DNA from: JABCPE02 sp963506915
GTDB lineage: Bacteria > Bacteroidota > Bacteroidia > Flavobacteriales > Weeksellaceae
Direction of reading: 5' to 3'
DNA: 5,778 bases
Assembly (NCBI GenBank): GCA_963506915.1
Contig: CAUORE010000057.1
Coordinates: 1-5,778 of the forward strand
The translations under genes and the position numbers were made by a program. This document shows positions 5,317 to 5,778 of the stretch, piece after piece (position 1 is the first letter of the stretch; each line of letters opens with the position of its first letter). Under the pieces are notes generated by a model. That model saw only the letters and a list, made by a program, of their open reading frames with translations. It was not told where the DNA came from and searched no databases.

Positions 5317-5778
5317 TTATGCATTAAACAATGCTCTTCCCTTCATCAGGTCATTTACTTTGACTTTTACTGCATCTAGGACTTTTTCATCATTAATATT
5401 CTTTACAACTTCGTCTATCAAATCCGCGATAACTGGCATATCAGCCTCTTTCAGTCCGCGAGTCGTCACCGCCGCAGTTCCTAATCTAATCCCCGAAGTG
5501 ATAAACGGCGATTTGTCATCGTATGGAACCATATTTTTGTTACAAGTGATATCCGCTTTTACTAAGGCTTTTTCAGTTTCTTTTCCGTTTACTCCTTTAT
5601 TTCTTAAATCAATGAGCATCAGGTGGTTATCCGTTCCACCACTTACAATATCAAAACCTCTGTCTATCATAGCCTTAGCCAATGCTTGGGAATTCGCAAT
5701 AACTTGCTTCGCATACACCTCAAATTTTTGGTCAAGAGCCTCGCCATAAGCCACCGCTTTACCAGCGATTACATGCTC
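5317..5778 (-). CDS. glyA: Serine hydroxymethyltransferase, C-terminal part (cut by window edge)
   Basis: The frame runs off the right edge, and 153 residues of a roughly 420-residue enzyme are present. The enzyme is PLP-dependent and interconverts serine and glycine while charging tetrahydrofolate with a one-carbon unit, supplying purine, thymidylate and methionine synthesis in the cytoplasm. The fragment opens with EHVIAGKAVAYGEAL, which in GlyA proteins follows shortly after the PLP-lysine segment, so the catalytic lysine lies outside. Other hallmarks are SGGTDNHLMLIDLR, NKNMVPYDDKSPFITSGIR (the Arg that binds the substrate carboxylate, about fragment residue 98) and LGTAAVTTRG. A GTG at 5754 is an internal valine codon and not a start; the sequence upstream of it to the edge is clearly GlyA. 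recX follows after 73 bp. No GC-rich terminator is seen after the stop, only an A+T palindrome at 5283-5296. Confidence 0.95.
   Translation of the reverse strand, partial: EHVIAGKAVAYGEALDQKFEVYAKQVIANSQALAKAMIDRGFDIVSGGTDNHLMLIDLRNKGVNGKETEKALVKADITCNKNMVPYDDKSPFITSGIRLGTAAVTTRGLKEADMPVIADLIDEVVKNINDEKVLDAVKVKVNDLMKGRALFNA

Noticed and set aside
5360..5749. Plus-strand open frame of 129 codons
   Set aside because: It is the antisense shadow of glyA. The minus-strand reading matches serine hydroxymethyltransferase throughout.
1..5778. Search for tRNA/rRNA genes, CRISPR arrays, insertion sequences, integrases and riboswitches
   Set aside because: No cloverleaf with CCA end, no regularly spaced repeats, no transposase or recombinase motifs and no long structured leader were seen by eye. 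Small or divergent RNAs cannot be excluded without covariance searches.

Overview
The window looks like a chromosomal segment from a low-GC member of the Bacteroidota, most likely a flavobacterium of the Chryseobacterium/Elizabethkingia kind. Several promoters match the Bacteroidota -7 element TAnnTTTG at short distances from start codons. Shine-Dalgarno sequences are essentially absent, and the housekeeping proteins (TrmH, RecX, GlyA) have a flavobacterial flavour. The genus is inferred from general familiarity and was not tested.

Layout. Positions 1-94 are a short edge region that can be read in two competing ways. A minus-strand block follows: a tRNA 2'-O-methyltransferase of the TrmH type (95-763), a ten-helix EamA/DMT permease (791-1651) and a 388-residue protein with a helix-turn-helix-like N-terminus and TPR-like helices (1651-2817). 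The last two overlap by one base (TGATG) and are probably translationally coupled. trmH appears to have its own promoter, part of which lies inside the permease gene. The 125-bp gap 2818-2942 holds divergent promoters and a perfect tandem 10-bp repeat between them, a good candidate operator for the regulator. To its right, on the plus strand, are an orphan YD-repeat (Rhs-like) protein (2943-3875), a possible 43-residue basic peptide one base after its stop (3877-4008), and a GIY-YIG domain protein with a conserved C-terminal domain (4021-4719). A strong hairpin terminator (4735-4765) closes this unit. The right end returns to housekeeping genes on the minus strand: recX (4776-5243), downstream of the C-terminal third of glyA (5317-5778, cut by the window edge).

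Interpretation. The middle, about 1650-4765, is visibly more A+T-rich than trmH and glyA. It has the look of an accessory cassette placed between conserved genes: a regulator plus permease facing a YD-repeat protein plus GIY-YIG nuclease-like protein, with a shared putative operator. No mobile-element gene, integrase, tRNA or flanking repeat was seen that would explain an insertion, so transfer is inferred only from gene content and base composition. The cassette is the most likely place for something undescribed. A joint function of its genes is a hypothesis; the sequence does not demonstrate it.
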